From positions 1,012,001 to 1,076,000 of the forward strand of contig JANTUC010000018.1 in the NCBI GenBank assembly GCA_026873275.1: a DNA stretch of 64,000 bases, given 5' to 3'. The notes beneath the pieces were generated by a model. The model searched no databases, was not told the origin of the DNA, and saw nothing but the letters and a program-made list of their open reading frames with translations. Positions within the stretch are counted from its first letter, which is position 1. Each line of letters starts with the position of its first letter. Below, piece after piece: positions 42,472 through 54,376 of this stretch. The translations under genes and the position numbers were made by a program. The DNA comes from Pseudopithomyces maydicus. Lineage: Eukaryota > Ascomycota > Dothideomycetes > Pleosporales > Didymosphaeriaceae.

Positions 42472-45162
42472 GGCGCCCTTTTCGAAACAAGTCCAGCTTT
42501 CGTTTATGATCAAGTAGTAAAGTTAGCGACGACAACACAAGAGGAAATCGCTTCAAGAAAAGTTTTCGGAAAGATTGGCGGTTGCATTTGTGCACTATTA
42601 CTAGTACGATGAATCGAGGAAAGGTTCTCCCCGCACGACAGCTCCGCATGGAGTCGGAAAAGCAGAGCCGGGCAAGATTGCTACCAAATGGATTTTATTC
42701 TATGAAATTGAATTAGATAGGATATAATGTGATGTAATCAAAGTAGATCTCTCAAGATCAGAGTTTAGGGAAATGTGCTATATAACAACCGAGCAGGGAG
42801 TCTTTCGAGATTCCCGCATGAATGGCATGTCACGTGAGATGTCGATTGCCCGGCGCAGGTGCCCCCAGCCGAAGAATGTCGACCATGGCTACGATGACGT
42901 TCAGTCAGGAAATGAACGAGATGGTGCGAAAAGGTATTTTTGAGCACAGCTGGTTTCGACAAGGATTCAAAGCTTGCCTGCGCCACACATTGCGCCTCGG
43001 TGGCAGCGACAGGTGGGAACGGAGAATTGAATCGGGGGTTTTACATGAAACGCCCTGTCCGACAGTGTGTCGCGTGTCACTTGTCACTTAACGATTTCCG
43101 TACACTGTAACAGACATCAGCAGCCAGGCAGGCAGGTGTGCGGCAACACAGCCATGGGCAGGATTGAGACATGTTGAAACTTTTTGGGGAAGCGACTTGG
43201 TGAGCGAGCCGGAGTCAGCACTGTGTGGAGCGAGGCGTTATGAAAACGAGGCTGTAGGTGGTTGATGTGGAACGTGGGGATGGCATAATGACAGCGCAGG
43301 TAAACGTTGGGTACCCGGGACGGTTCGAGCTCTGAGTCGGTGGGGCTTGCGCGAGCGAAGGCAATCTGCCTTGGACAATGATGTCGTGGCAGGCGGGCTT
43401 TGAGGTTCGGGAGCAGGTGTTTGGGGATCGAGGTGGATGTCGCTCGAGACACGGGCGGAATTGGGGAGGAGAGACAGTGAGGATTGCAAAGCCGTGGGAT
43501 GGTTCTCAGGCGTTTCACCGTGTCGCCAACACGATGCAGCAGTGCGTGATACGATCAGTGTGGGGGATGGGTGGGTTCGTGCTGGACTTGAGGCTGGGGT
43601 GTCAATGGCATGGAATGTCGAGCACATGGTGAACGCATGTGTGCATCTTCTCGACAGCTGTTCCGCGCTTGCATGCTGCGTTCTTCTAGCCGCTTCGGGT
43701 GACCGAGGGGGAGTCCGGCGCCGTCTGCTTGGTGGAGAGGCGGGATGCTGCCATGTCTGTCGCTGGTGTGGCGGAGGCAGGCAGGGTGCAGTGCAGCGGT
43801 GAAGGAACAGGTGGAGAGCGAGCACGTGAGCACGAGCGATCCATGGATGGAGCCCCCCTTCCACCGACCACCGAATCCACCCCAACCCCCCCCCCCCCCA
43901 ACCCCTGTCGCCCTGTCGAGTAGGTAGTCCAGCAGGTGGACGGGTGTCTATGAAACGGTCTGACTCAGGCAAAGTCGCTTCTCGGACCTATCAAGTGCTA
44001 ATAATACCTGGCGCATCGTTGCCCGATGCAGCCCCCGCGCCAGCCAGCGACTACCAACGCCGCCCGGCTACATCCTGCCGCTGGCTCTTCTGGTATCTCT
44101 GCAATCCAATGCGAGCACGCGCTAAACGGCGACGGCACACACACCGACAGTGCTGTCTTGCGTGCGCGATCGCCCGCGCTACGGCCCTGGGCTGTGGCTC
44201 CTCTGGGGGAGGGAACGCGCGCGCCGTGGCCTCTGATGCCGTCTCGTCGTCTCGTCTCACCGCATCGCATGTACCTGTACCTGTGCCTGTGCCGGCTCTG
44301 CTCCGTCGCACTTCAGTCCGGAGAAAAAACAAGCTGAGGCACTGGTGCGCCAACCCCAAAGTCCTTCTAGAAGCCTTCCATCACCGCCGCGCCCTTGTCC
44401 GCCGCGCAGGGGCAGGGCGTGGACTGCCTGCCGCCCCGCTGCACCTGCTGCTCCCCTAGTCGACGAGCCCGTCGAGCACCGGGCTGCAGCCAGGGCCTGC
44501 GACCTCCCGCCGTGCCGGTACTCCTCCCAGGTCGCAGGGGATGCTGGCCCATCTCAAGGCTCACTTGACCCGTCCACCGCATTTGTGTACGCTTATGCAC
44601 TGCTGCTCAACCGGGACCTGGCCACCACCATGCCCGCGAACAAGAAGCCAAAGCTCGCCCGCCGTGAGCCGCCCTAGTCCACTCTCGGCCCACTGTTAGT
44701 CGGCCCTGTATTTATCAAAATAGTCTCCCTACCTGGGACTATTCCTGACACCGTCATAAGCTCTACTCTCTGCCTGCGCCTTGCCTCTACATCGACACTC
44801 GCACCCTCCCTGGTCCATCTTAGGCCCATCCACGCCCAGCTCTTACGAGACATTACTACTCCGCCACCCAGCCGCCACACTGATCCGCCCTCACCAGCCT
44901 TATGTTGCCGAAAACCCTTCTGGCACCAAACTCCCACTAACCTTGCACTCCGAGTACAGCCCTGCTCTCGCCCTAACCCCTTTCAACCACCACCGTTGTC
45001 GTCCTACACACTGGCCTCTCGGACCGTGATATACAACCGCCTCGCCCGCACACTCCATCATCAGACCCTCCGATCCCAAACACACACACCTCCAACCTCC
45101 CACCTTCGACCTCCAACCTTCGACCTCCAACCTTCAACCTTCAACCCCATCTTGACACGCAA
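42472..45162. other. Long GC-rich upstream region of the C2H2 gene, 2.7 kb
   Basis: No gene recognised although many overlapping GC-driven open frames exist on both strands. It holds a run of 14 C at 43886-43899. A pyrimidine-rich tract covers 44760-45160, ending in short repeats of CCTTCGACCTCCAA (45101-45147) just before the start codon. This is likely a long promoter and leader for the transcription factor at 45163. Confidence 0.5.
45101..45147 (+). repeat. Short pyrimidine-rich tandem repeat in the leader of the C2H2 gene
   Basis: About three imperfect copies of a 12-14 bp C/T-rich unit containing CCTTCGACCTCCAA, ending 15 bp before the start codon at 45163. Confidence 0.6.
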
Positions 45163-46039
45163 ATGGCAAACTTCTTCTCACCCGAGGCCGACATGGTCCT
45201 CATGGCACAGAACGATGGCATGGGCCATCTGTTCCCCTCGAGTTCTTGCCAATCGCCTCCGAGCATCATGTACTCCCCGCCTCTCCAGCAAATGGTCCAC
45301 CGCCCGCCGACAACCCAGTCCTCCAACTCTCACGTCTACCCTTCCGGACATGAGTATGCTCAGCCTGTCACCAGCTCGCAGTACCCACCCCAGACCTACT
45401 GGGCATCGCACCCTGTCCCAATATCCCAGGCCCACGTCACATACTCTTCTTACCCGCCGCTCACCGCCATCAACACAGCCCAGACACTCGCTCCGGATAG
45501 CAGATATATGCCGCAGACGATGACCACCGTCCGCCCTTCAAGATCGCTCTCAGCTTCGTCAAGCCTGGGCGTGCCATCACAAAGGACTGCCGAGAGGTCA
45601 CCGCCTTCCCTCTCCCGCTCCCTTTCGCCCAGCTCACCAGACCTGAGGGCCTACGGTTTCCCCAACAAGAACGGCACCTGGAGCTGTGCCTACCCTGGTT
45701 GCACATCTCGCGCCGTTTTCACAAGAGGATGCGATCTGAGAAAGCATCACAAGCGACACACGAAATCATTTTTTTGCCGCCACGAAGGTTGTCCACAGGC
45801 TACCGGTGGAGGCTTCTCCAGCAAGAAAGATCTCGCAAGGCATGAGGCGAAGCACAACCCGGGTGTTCTGTGCGACTGGAGCGGCTGCGACAGGGTTTTC
45901 AGCCGAGTCGACAACATGGTAAGTTCTAATCGAGTCGAGGAAGTGAAAAAGCTAACCATGAAAACAGCGAGACCATGTGAAAAGAATACACCTCAAAGCT
46001 TCCAGGAGTGGAGCTGGTCCGAAATCGATAGCAACATGA
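45163..46039 (+). CDS. C2H2 zinc-finger transcription factor
   Basis: 275 residues in two exons: 45163-45918 and 45968-46039. The intron (49 nt) splits the third finger; splicing restores it as SRVDNM-RDHVKRIH and ends the protein at GPKSIAT. Residues 1-165 are Ser/Pro/Gln/Tyr-rich and probably an activation or disordered region. Three C2H2 fingers lie at about 175-199, 205-231 and 236-260. All have C-x4-C spacing (CAYPGC, CRHEGC, CDWSGC), the pattern of fungal GLI/Zap-like fingers. Probably a nuclear DNA-binding regulator; targets unknown. The upstream region is unusually long (2.7 kb), which fits complex regulation but is inference. Confidence 0.88.
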
Positions 46040-49000
46040 ATCAAAAGCTATACCATTGTTCGTCTCGATGATAACTAAGCTTCGAGGCGGCCTGGAGCGC
46101 CGAACTCCCGGCAAAGATGAGCGCACGCCCATTTGGAATGAATCTCATCGTCTACCCTCTCCGACGCATACGGATCTGGTCATTCTATGCTAGAGAGCCA
46201 CGATTGACAACACGCCAACAAGTCTGGAACTTCCACAACGATCTTTCATGATACCCAAGTCTATGTTTTCATCCTTCGTTTATAGAAGCCCACGGCACTG
46301 GGCATTGCAGCATTGCATGGCTACGGCGTTCAACTGATTTATAGAGGTGGATTGAAAAGGATACTTGGTCCTTGGTGACCCCGGATACCACGGCATGGGC
46401 AGTTTTCAGCAGGCAGCCCTCAACGCAAGCAAGCATTTGAAAGTTTTTTTCTTCCTTTTAGACAGAAATCTACCTGTTCACCTTGATTCCCTTGATCTTG
46501 ACTAAGCTGTTCTTCATCTTCCAATTGCGCAAACGCTCGGCATCGCACTCCAAGGGAACGCTCATTCCCAGTCGGTGTTGGTGGGCTTCAACGTCATGCC
46601 GCCAACTCGTGGTTGGGTAGCCGCTCGGATATGAAACGACCGCAGTTAGTGTGGGTGGCCTTACTTTCCAACAAGGCTGATTTTGGCCTCTTCACAAATG
46701 GTTGCCGCACGAATGACATTCGACATGGGCACTACTGCGCTGGCTTGTGGAGTTGGGCGTCAATCGTCTCCGCGGTGGCACTGGTCTTGTGAATCGAACT
46801 AGCATACTAATGTTTCGTGGTCAACTCATTTAAGCTGAAAGCAATGATGTAGCTGTGCGACACTCGGCACAAGCATCAACTCGTACGCGGCCTTACAGAT
46901 AGAACAAAAGCCCGTCGGACTACCACAGCATGGTACCCCCTGCCCAAGCACGAACGTTTCTAGGCGAGCATGGATGGCGACATGCGAACCACTTCGTACG
47001 CAGGCGGCTCAATGTATTCGTCCCGCAACTATAGGCTCTGAGATGACAAGATGTGTGCCACATGAACATCGAGCAGACGGTATACCGAGAGCGCCTTCAA
47101 TGCTACCTTGCACGGGATCCTGCAGCTCTATGTAACTGGCGACATCCTTTGCATCTCGATTGGCCCACGATACGCTATATCATCTGCAACGTGGGCGCTT
47201 AATCCATAGCTAGGTATCGTGGAGGCATACCCGTTGTCTAGGGAGAATGTAAGAGTCGGCGACTACAATGTACGGTACGGTTGCCCAGTACTATGGCTGC
47301 AGCTTACGTTGGCACGATAACTTGTTCAAGGCGGCGACCAAGACCAGACAGCTATACGCTGTAGCTCTTCATTTACGCAGCAGGGGTAAACGCGAGCCGC
47401 AGAGAGGATCTCCCTCGCCCCCGGTCAAACGTCCGTTGCGGATTGACAAGCTCGAGGACGTCTGCAGTGCTGTCAGTTTCTTGCTATCAATAGAATTAAG
47501 CATAACAACACCACCCAGACAAGTGGAGGCCGACAAAAAGGCCCAGGACGGCGGGGCGGAAGCACCCGCAACGTGGTCGGCCTGACCCTCCACTCCTCGT
47601 GTCGCATGGTTGCTCAGCGACCCCGGTGCTTTCTGGCCAATGGAAATACTGTTCTATGGCCAACCATATGGTCGGGAGTTCCACAGCCTCACGCCCAGTT
47701 CTACGCTCAGCATGCGGGCGACACCTGTTTCATGCCCAGGTGATCATCTCAGCCATTCTTCGCCCCATGTACTTAGATGTAACCCCCCTGCTTTCGCCAA
47801 GCCATGATGCCATTCGCCCGTGAGGGTTCAGTGACGTGCGTAACCTATACCTCTTTTGCTTAACCTGCAGTAGCGTCGATCGCTTGGACCCGGTCATGGC
47901 CTCTTCGACCTCGTTTGAGAGCGACGAGGCAAAACAAACAGGCCAGCCGAGCCGACAACATGACGACCATGCCAATATAGCATTCAGCTTCACACCGGAC
48001 GAGAAGCGGATCGCCCCAGGGGAGATGCATCTCACCGACAAGTGAGTCCTGCCGGTACAGGATACGACAGGCTCCAGTTGCCTGAGGCTCAAGCTGCCGC
48101 CCCATCCGCAGGGCGCAGTGTCTAGCTCCTGCGTCGGTTCAAAAGGCCTCTCCGTCACCCTGTGCAACTTCGGCATGTGCATCTCAAAACTTGCGGCATG
48201 CTTGAATGCTTCGGCAGTCGTAGAGTCATGCTGTCATTTGTCTAAAAATACTTGAGGTGGAGGATGCGGACATGCAAGAGTGGCTATGGAAACGGCCCCG
48301 TTTCAGAAAATCAAGCTTTGGGCTTGCCGCTTGCCGTTTAGCGCGCAATTGCCCTTTCGCAGACTCACACCCGTGGACTCATACTCACCACGTGTGACAC
48401 TCACATTCACAGCTCACAGTGACACAACCGGCTGGCATAGACAGCTCCGGCTGAGCCTCCGGCACGGGGCGGATTAGTCACCACGGCTATGGGGCCCTGC
48501 AGCAATGCACAGCGACTTCTTGTATCTCCGGTAGGGCTGTAGCCATGGTCGGGCATCTTCGCTTTCTCAAACGTCGTACACTTGTCCAGACGGTCGTCCT
48601 CCCCAGCCGGCGGTGTTTGATTGCATCGTGTCAAAGACACCCCAATGCGCGCGCTACACGGGTTTCCTACACGGTGATCTGCTCAGGGAACACACCATAC
48701 CCACAGGGCTGAAGTTTCGGGCCTTCTACACGGAAGGTTCCATGTCCAAGCACGCGCTGTACGCCATCGCTCTACCTACCATCTCCACAAGTCATCTCCT
48801 AGCGTGCGGACAGAAGCAGCAGCGCATTGCTGTGTACTGTCGGTACCGGTAGCTCTGGTAATCTAACACCAGAAGGGTTAAAGATACCTAGCTTTGGATC
48901 TGCACTCCGGTATCCCCAAGCAGTAATCGGGCGTCTTGGGAATCGTCGGGACTTCCGAGCGCGCTGTTGTCCGACCTGGCTGGACACAAGCAAAACATGC

Positions 49001-49688
49001 AATTTGCAATTCGCAATTTGCAGAGGGCGATGCCAATGCCACACCGGTAAACATCGGTCTAGGGTGGGTCTTTCTAAAACGCGCACCAAATTCCACGCGC
49101 GCCTGCCGCCATCCCATTGAAACCCTGGAGTTCCGTCCCCTCCCTTCCACGTCGCTTTTCATCCTCCCTTCGAACCCATGTCCCGCTCAAGTGCGAAAAC
49201 AAATTTTAAACTCAAACCATATACGTACGACACATGCGCAAGCCTGCACTGCAATAAACGCCAAGCAACCCATCGCTTCAAGACGTTAGACTCATCGCAG
49301 TATAGTTCCTCAAAACTCCAAGGAGGCCGCGTGTTAGTTTATCCCGAACAAGAAACATGGTGAAGAAGATGAGGAATTTCTCCACAGTGTCGTACTGCCT
49401 CGTAAGCTATTCATTGATAGCGATTTTTTTTTTGAACGAGCTTTCTCTGCTATGGTGATACACTTTATTGAATTTGCTATACAGAAAGGTTCGTGGGCGT
49501 GATGCTGTGTCGCACAAGAATGCACGGTGCAAGCTTAATCTTCCCAACCTTGACGACTGCGAATTTTCCCCTTATCACCAGCAATTGTCTAGATATAGGT
49601 ACACATCTACAGTCCTGCGCTCGCGTACGTTGTCGGATACGCAAACAGCCTGCCTTCCTGAGAGTGGTGACTATTGCGTTTCATCAAG
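46040..49688. other. Gene-poor region, 3.6 kb
   Basis: No recognisable gene. From 46140 to 47260 there is not even a 60-codon frame. At 47896-48045 a 49-codon plus-strand frame (MASSTSFESDE...) ends near a GTGAGT donor and could be a first exon, but no continuation was found. No element ends or tandem arrays seen. Confidence 0.45.
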
Positions 49689-51217
49689 ATGCACTTTTTC
49701 TTCATTTCATTAACGTCCCTCATTTCTTTATCTAATACTGCAACTGCTATTTCAATCGTCAAAACAGAAGCAACGCAAGATCGCCACGCAAATAACCTGT
49801 TTAATGCCATTCACTCATCGACACGTCAATGGGGGGCTCAACTCTCAATCACAATGGCATGTCTTTCTTTTTAGCCAGTATACCCACAGACGCAAAATTG
49901 TATCGCGGATCTTGGGCTCTTGATGCGATGAAGTGCACAGAAAGGCTGGCATTGGAACCGGAGCTTGCACGCATGTTTGCAATGTCTCAATGGGCAACAC
50001 CCAAAAGCAAGCCTAGCCATGAAGATGTGGATAAGGAAAGGCCTGGATCCAAAGGAGATATGGAAGGAACGGAATTACGCAAGCGCCATAGGGAGGAACA
50101 AATACCATTCATCGACAACTCGTCCACACCAGATCCTTCACATAATAGTAAAGGCTACTTGTATACATACAGTTCTACTCGCCCACTTCGACTTCTCTAC
50201 ATCGACGGTCTCTCAGCTGTGATGACTAAAAATGGAACTCTCGACACACAAGACATACTGCTGCTCGACATCCGTACTTCTTCTGGATCGGATTCTGCAA
50301 TAATCGGTGACGCCGAGCGGGTTCATAGAATGTGTGAACTTGCGACCTCCCTGTGGAATAAGAAGATAGATGGATTCTTGCGCATGAAAAGCGGCCTCGA
50401 AGTCATTTTGTGTAAATTCGAAAGCCGTGTGAAGAGAATAAACGTTGAGGCATACAACCTAGATCCAAGGGGGCAGTCCGAGTGCAAAGAGAAGGGATCA
50501 AGAGGGACGACGGGCGGATGGAGTTATATCAAGACTCTCGGCGAGCATGATCAGGATCTCAGAAGAGAAACAGTTGTACTGAATTACGAGAAATTCGTAA
50601 GCGTTTTCGCATACGACCGAGGAGCGGAGCTTGGGCTTTGGCAAAATGATGCAATGAGCGATAAGCTGCACCCGCGCCTCATCAATTCGTCACCGGAGCA
50701 TTTGAAGACGATACGCGACGCAGTTACTGACATGATTCTCGAGAGCGACGAAAAAGAAGAAAACAACACGAATTGGCAAGTAGTCACAGACAAGGTGGTT
50801 GAGCGTTATGCCCTAGCGCTACACCATATGCACACTGATGTTCTCATTCGGTCGAACAAGAAGCATTTTGCGTCGTACCTCGAGTCGCTAATTGAACCCT
50901 TCATTATACCCTCGGAACGCGATACTACCCTCGAGATGGAGCGCTGTATTGCAGAGTCTGTGCCGCTCTTACCTCCGCATAGCACATCCAGTACTGCTCA
51001 TATGGCGATTCACTCGGTCACAAGCCACATTTGTAGCACGCTCATCAGTACCTACAATGAGTCAACACTAAAACCGTCTCTCTCCCTTGCAGCGCTTTCT
51101 TCGCCGCCCTACCGTGCGCTCGACCTTATTGACACACTAGTAAAGTCTTTACAATGGACGGTATGGAAGGAGTGTGGGCCCTATAGTGGACATGAAGTCT
51201 GTCCTATTTCAGCATAG
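49689..51217 (+). CDS. Secreted protein of unknown function, with one frameshift
   Basis: The start at 49689 gives MHFFFISLTSLISLSNTATA, a clear signal peptide. The frame is interrupted at the G6 run 49831-49836. One more base joins the HSSTRQWG half to the GSTLNHNGMSFFLASIP half, giving about 508 residues. The pattern NHNGMSFFLASIP ... LYRGSW ... LALEPELARMFA ... RPLRLLYIDGLSA is one I associate with a widespread but unnamed family of fungal secreted proteins; I cannot give a function. The C-terminal third (residues about 270-500) is helical. No GPI signal or membrane span. A start at 49829 would remove the signal peptide and rests only on the frameshift. Confidence 0.7.
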
Positions 51218-53683
51218 CTTATGAAATTTCTCGAGAACTACAAGGACCCGCAATGTGTCCGAAAAGAGCTTCCGCCGGGACATGATGACCGGCAAAATGA
51301 GAGCGCACATCAACATGGTTCAGTTTGAGTACAATTCACGAGGGCAATGGTCTCAAAAAGGTCTTTGCCGCTCTTGGAAGCCCCTGAAAACCCGAGCCGG
51401 GCAAAACTCGACATGATTATTGAGAGGGAAAGGGGGAAGTTCGCTTACCGAAGAATGGTTGCCTGCCTACTTTAACCCAAATTGATGTTATAGAATAGGG
51501 TCAGAAAGTCTAGGGACAGCCCACACAAGCAATAACACTAGTCGTTTCTAGATAAGCGTTATGAGAGCCTCATCCATGGATTTTACTGTCGGGATTATCA
51601 TGCAGTCTGTCACCACATGCCCTTGATCTCTGAGATAACTGGTCGCATATGTTCTGATTCAATAAGTTGGTGCAGTAATTTTTGGACGCCATGATCATCT
51701 GTTGTACACAATTCGCCAGTAAACTGATATCCCGTGACAAGGCTGACTAAGAATGCCCGTTTGAGATAGCTCGCAGTAGCGTGCATAGGTATACCTTGAA
51801 AACACAGTAAGACGAATGTTCCCCGGGAGGATGAATAGGCTGACCGGCATGGACACTGACATGGAACAACGTGTGCTGACCCTGCGGCTCACGACATGCG
51901 TCTCAAGCGAGGGTCACACAGAGCACAGACCATCGTATCAGTTACTCTATGCAGCGACTTAGCATATCGGTTAGACCGACATGCTTGGATGATCACAGCT
52001 GAGATACTGTTTGAACTTGGACAGATGAGGAACTGGTTGAGCAAGCTCCGGTGAGAGGGCCAAATCCTACAGGGCAATAGGCGAAATTCATATAAATCGC
52101 AAATCATGCGTCACTCAGGTTTCGCGAACTATCCATACCCCAAATAGTAGCTTGCTGAAAGTTGCCCAAAACGTCGGGTTCGACCCGACCATACGTACGA
52201 GGGCTTGTTAATCCTCTTACAACCCTAATACCACCACACAGCAGGTGAAATGAACAACCCAAGAAAACGCTATGACTCACGTCTCTAGCATTTCGGCAAA
52301 GCTTCCACGCGTGTTTCGAGTTATGAATTCTGATTTGTTGGAATTTGCTTCCACAGGGTCGCGCAGCAAGTTCTGTTCGACGAACATCCTCAAGCATTTC
52401 GAGGAGTCAGTGGTGGTATGTCAAGTTTGATCACCGCGATGCTGCTGCAGCGATAGAGCAGTTACTAGTAAGGAGCTTGATCAAGATATCATTTTAATTT
52501 CATGGTGAGACTGGTCTAGGTTTCCATGCTGAAAAGTGCGCACATTTGTTTAACATGGCTTTTACAGACTATCGCGTATAGCGTAATATGTAATGTGTCC
52601 TGACATTGGAAAATTGGAAAGCTGAGAGGCTTCACATAACCCCTCACCCCCCTTTCCCAAAAACAGCATAAACTGATATTACTGTATGGGTATAATAGAA
52701 GAGAAGTATTCGGTTTAGCCCTAAAACGGCGGTCCGCGGGTCTTTTAGTGTCGGTAACTGCGTCGAGAATCGGTCGCAGCAGTGCAGTGATGTGCATAGT
52801 ATCGGTGAGGAAATACTGTTTGCGCTTTTCGGCCAAATTCTGGCCGCCAAGTTGGCCTGCAGATATTGGTGAGGTTTGTACATAGTGCGAAGGCCCATGA
52901 CATGTAATTGGTTGACTTTGGCGTTAACGCACATAGGGCTGATTGTGGCTCCAAGCTAAATTGGAGCCAACGGTCCCTGCACAGTGGCAGGCGGTGTCGG
53001 ATTTTAAGAGCTAATCTCCACACTTGCATATATTAAGTAGCACCGGAAACGCGGGTAACTGCACCATAATAGATGGTCTGAACGACGGTGCGAGAAGCGC
53101 AAGTTATCTCGGAAATCGGACTGGGCGCTCGCCGATTGGGTCGTAGTGTTCAGTGGACCCCTTAAAGAAATGGGGCAGCTGGACCCACAGTCTAGGGGTG
53201 TTCTCATGTCGGCGAGTTCGATTCCAAGGTTGTTAACCGGTAATGTGATTTTGTGAATCACCTGCACGTGGGCCGGGAAACTGTAGCGTGGAAAACCAAG
53301 CAGCGGCTGGTTCCCATTACCTGAGAATATATGGTTGCGAAGCGAAGTGGTCTCCCGTGCTTAGTTCCAGACTCTGGAGATGGGTTTCTGTCAAAGCACG
53401 GGGAAGACGGGAAGTGCGGGCACCGCAACAAGACACGGGCTTTCGTTTGTTGGATTATGGCATTGTGCACCTGTGCCGAGTCGTTGATTTTCGCCACTCG
53501 ATATTGGCCAGCTAAGACCGGCACGGCACACGCAGCGCCAGGAGAGATGTGAGAGATGTTGGGAGCAGAGCATCAGGGAGCGTCCCCGCGAGTCTCGGTG
53601 AGTCCCCGTGCGTGGTCGATGTTGCTTGGTCGCAAAAGAGGGTTGGCAAGTACGATGGACAGTGTCGGCTCGTCAGAGGTGGT
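51218..53683. other. Gene-poor region, 2.5 kb, with two hairpins
   Basis: No gene recognised. A 6-bp-stem hairpin GTCGGG/CCCGAC surrounds TTCGA near 52170-52190. An 8-bp perfect inverted repeat GGCTCCAA/TTGGAGCC with a 6-base loop lies near 52947-52968. Minus-strand frames of about 90-105 codons at 52104-53029 have no known domain. Decayed transposon sequence is possible but not shown. Confidence 0.45.
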
Positions 53684-54142
53684 TCAGACGGGATAAGGGT
53701 GCCCGGCGGGGTTGGTGAGCATGTGCCAGAAGTAGTATATCACGGCAGCAAAGAAGGAGAGCACAACAAAGTTGCCCACGTATTCGGCGAGCCCAGGATC
53801 GTCCGGAGCTTCCAGCTCGGTGCTTGCAACGGACGAGTCGTCGCGCTCTTGCCAGGTTCCGTACGAGTAGCTGGGAGGCAGGCCGCCCAGCAGAGGGTTC
53901 GTGGCGTCGTCGTATGAGGGCGGAGGCACGTCTGGCTCGTCGTGGTAGCCTGGAGGGCTATGGGGAGCTGGCGGGATGGGTGGATGCAGAGGAGGAGGAG
54001 GAGGCGGCGGCGGCGGCGGCGGCTGCTGCTCCCAAGCTGGTGGGGGTTCGGGAGGGGTCTCCTGCCGGCGTTAGTACCAGCCCGTCCAACAACCACAGGC
54101 GCCGACCCAACATACATGTCCTGGTGGTGCCTGGTGTTCCAT
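53684..54142 (-). CDS. Tail-anchored membrane protein with three PPxY motifs
   Basis: 134 residues in two exons: 54116-54142 and 53684-54061. The intron (54 nt) has GTATGT, a perfect TACTAAC and CGGCAG. Residues 10-65 are Pro-rich with an 11-proline run (23-33). Three PPxY motifs follow: PPGY (45-48), PPSY (56-59) and PPSY (71-74). An acidic stretch (83-102) precedes one membrane span at 105-124, and only ten residues remain after it. PPxY motifs bind WW domains of Rsp5/Nedd4 ubiquitin ligases, and small membrane PPxY proteins act as Rsp5 adaptors in yeast. I infer such a role at Golgi, endosome or vacuole; I do not recognise a named orthologue. Divergent from DOP1, 234 bp apart. Confidence 0.75.
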
Positions 54143-54376
54143 TACGCCGGCTGCAAGTAGCCGCGAGGGGAGCTTGTGTGGGGTCAAAGGCGCGGCGAGG
54201 CGTGAACGAGCTTCCCCAACCGCCGGAAAAAACATTTGCCGAGCGTCTTTCGCTGCGTCAAGGCCAGGTCGACAGGTCGACAGGCAGACGCGGCCCTCAC
54301 GCACCCACTGCTCCAGCCAGCATGTCCAGGGTCTTGTGCTTGATCCACCGATATCGCGCTTCCTGTCTGGCCCAGC

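Noticed and set aside
43238..43972. 244-codon minus-strand open frame rich in Pro, Ser, His and Arg
   Set aside because: Composition follows the local GC skew; overlapping frames of similar length exist on both strands; no conserved motif.
52170..52190. GTCGGGTTCGACCCGAC as a tRNA T-arm
   Set aside because: The loop is two bases short when the stem is fully paired and there is no upstream A-box.
53160..53230. Possible tRNA: TGGGGCAGCTGG and GTTCGATTCC at tRNA-like spacing
   Set aside because: No acceptor or T stem forms and the D-arm does not fold; probably chance or a very old relic.
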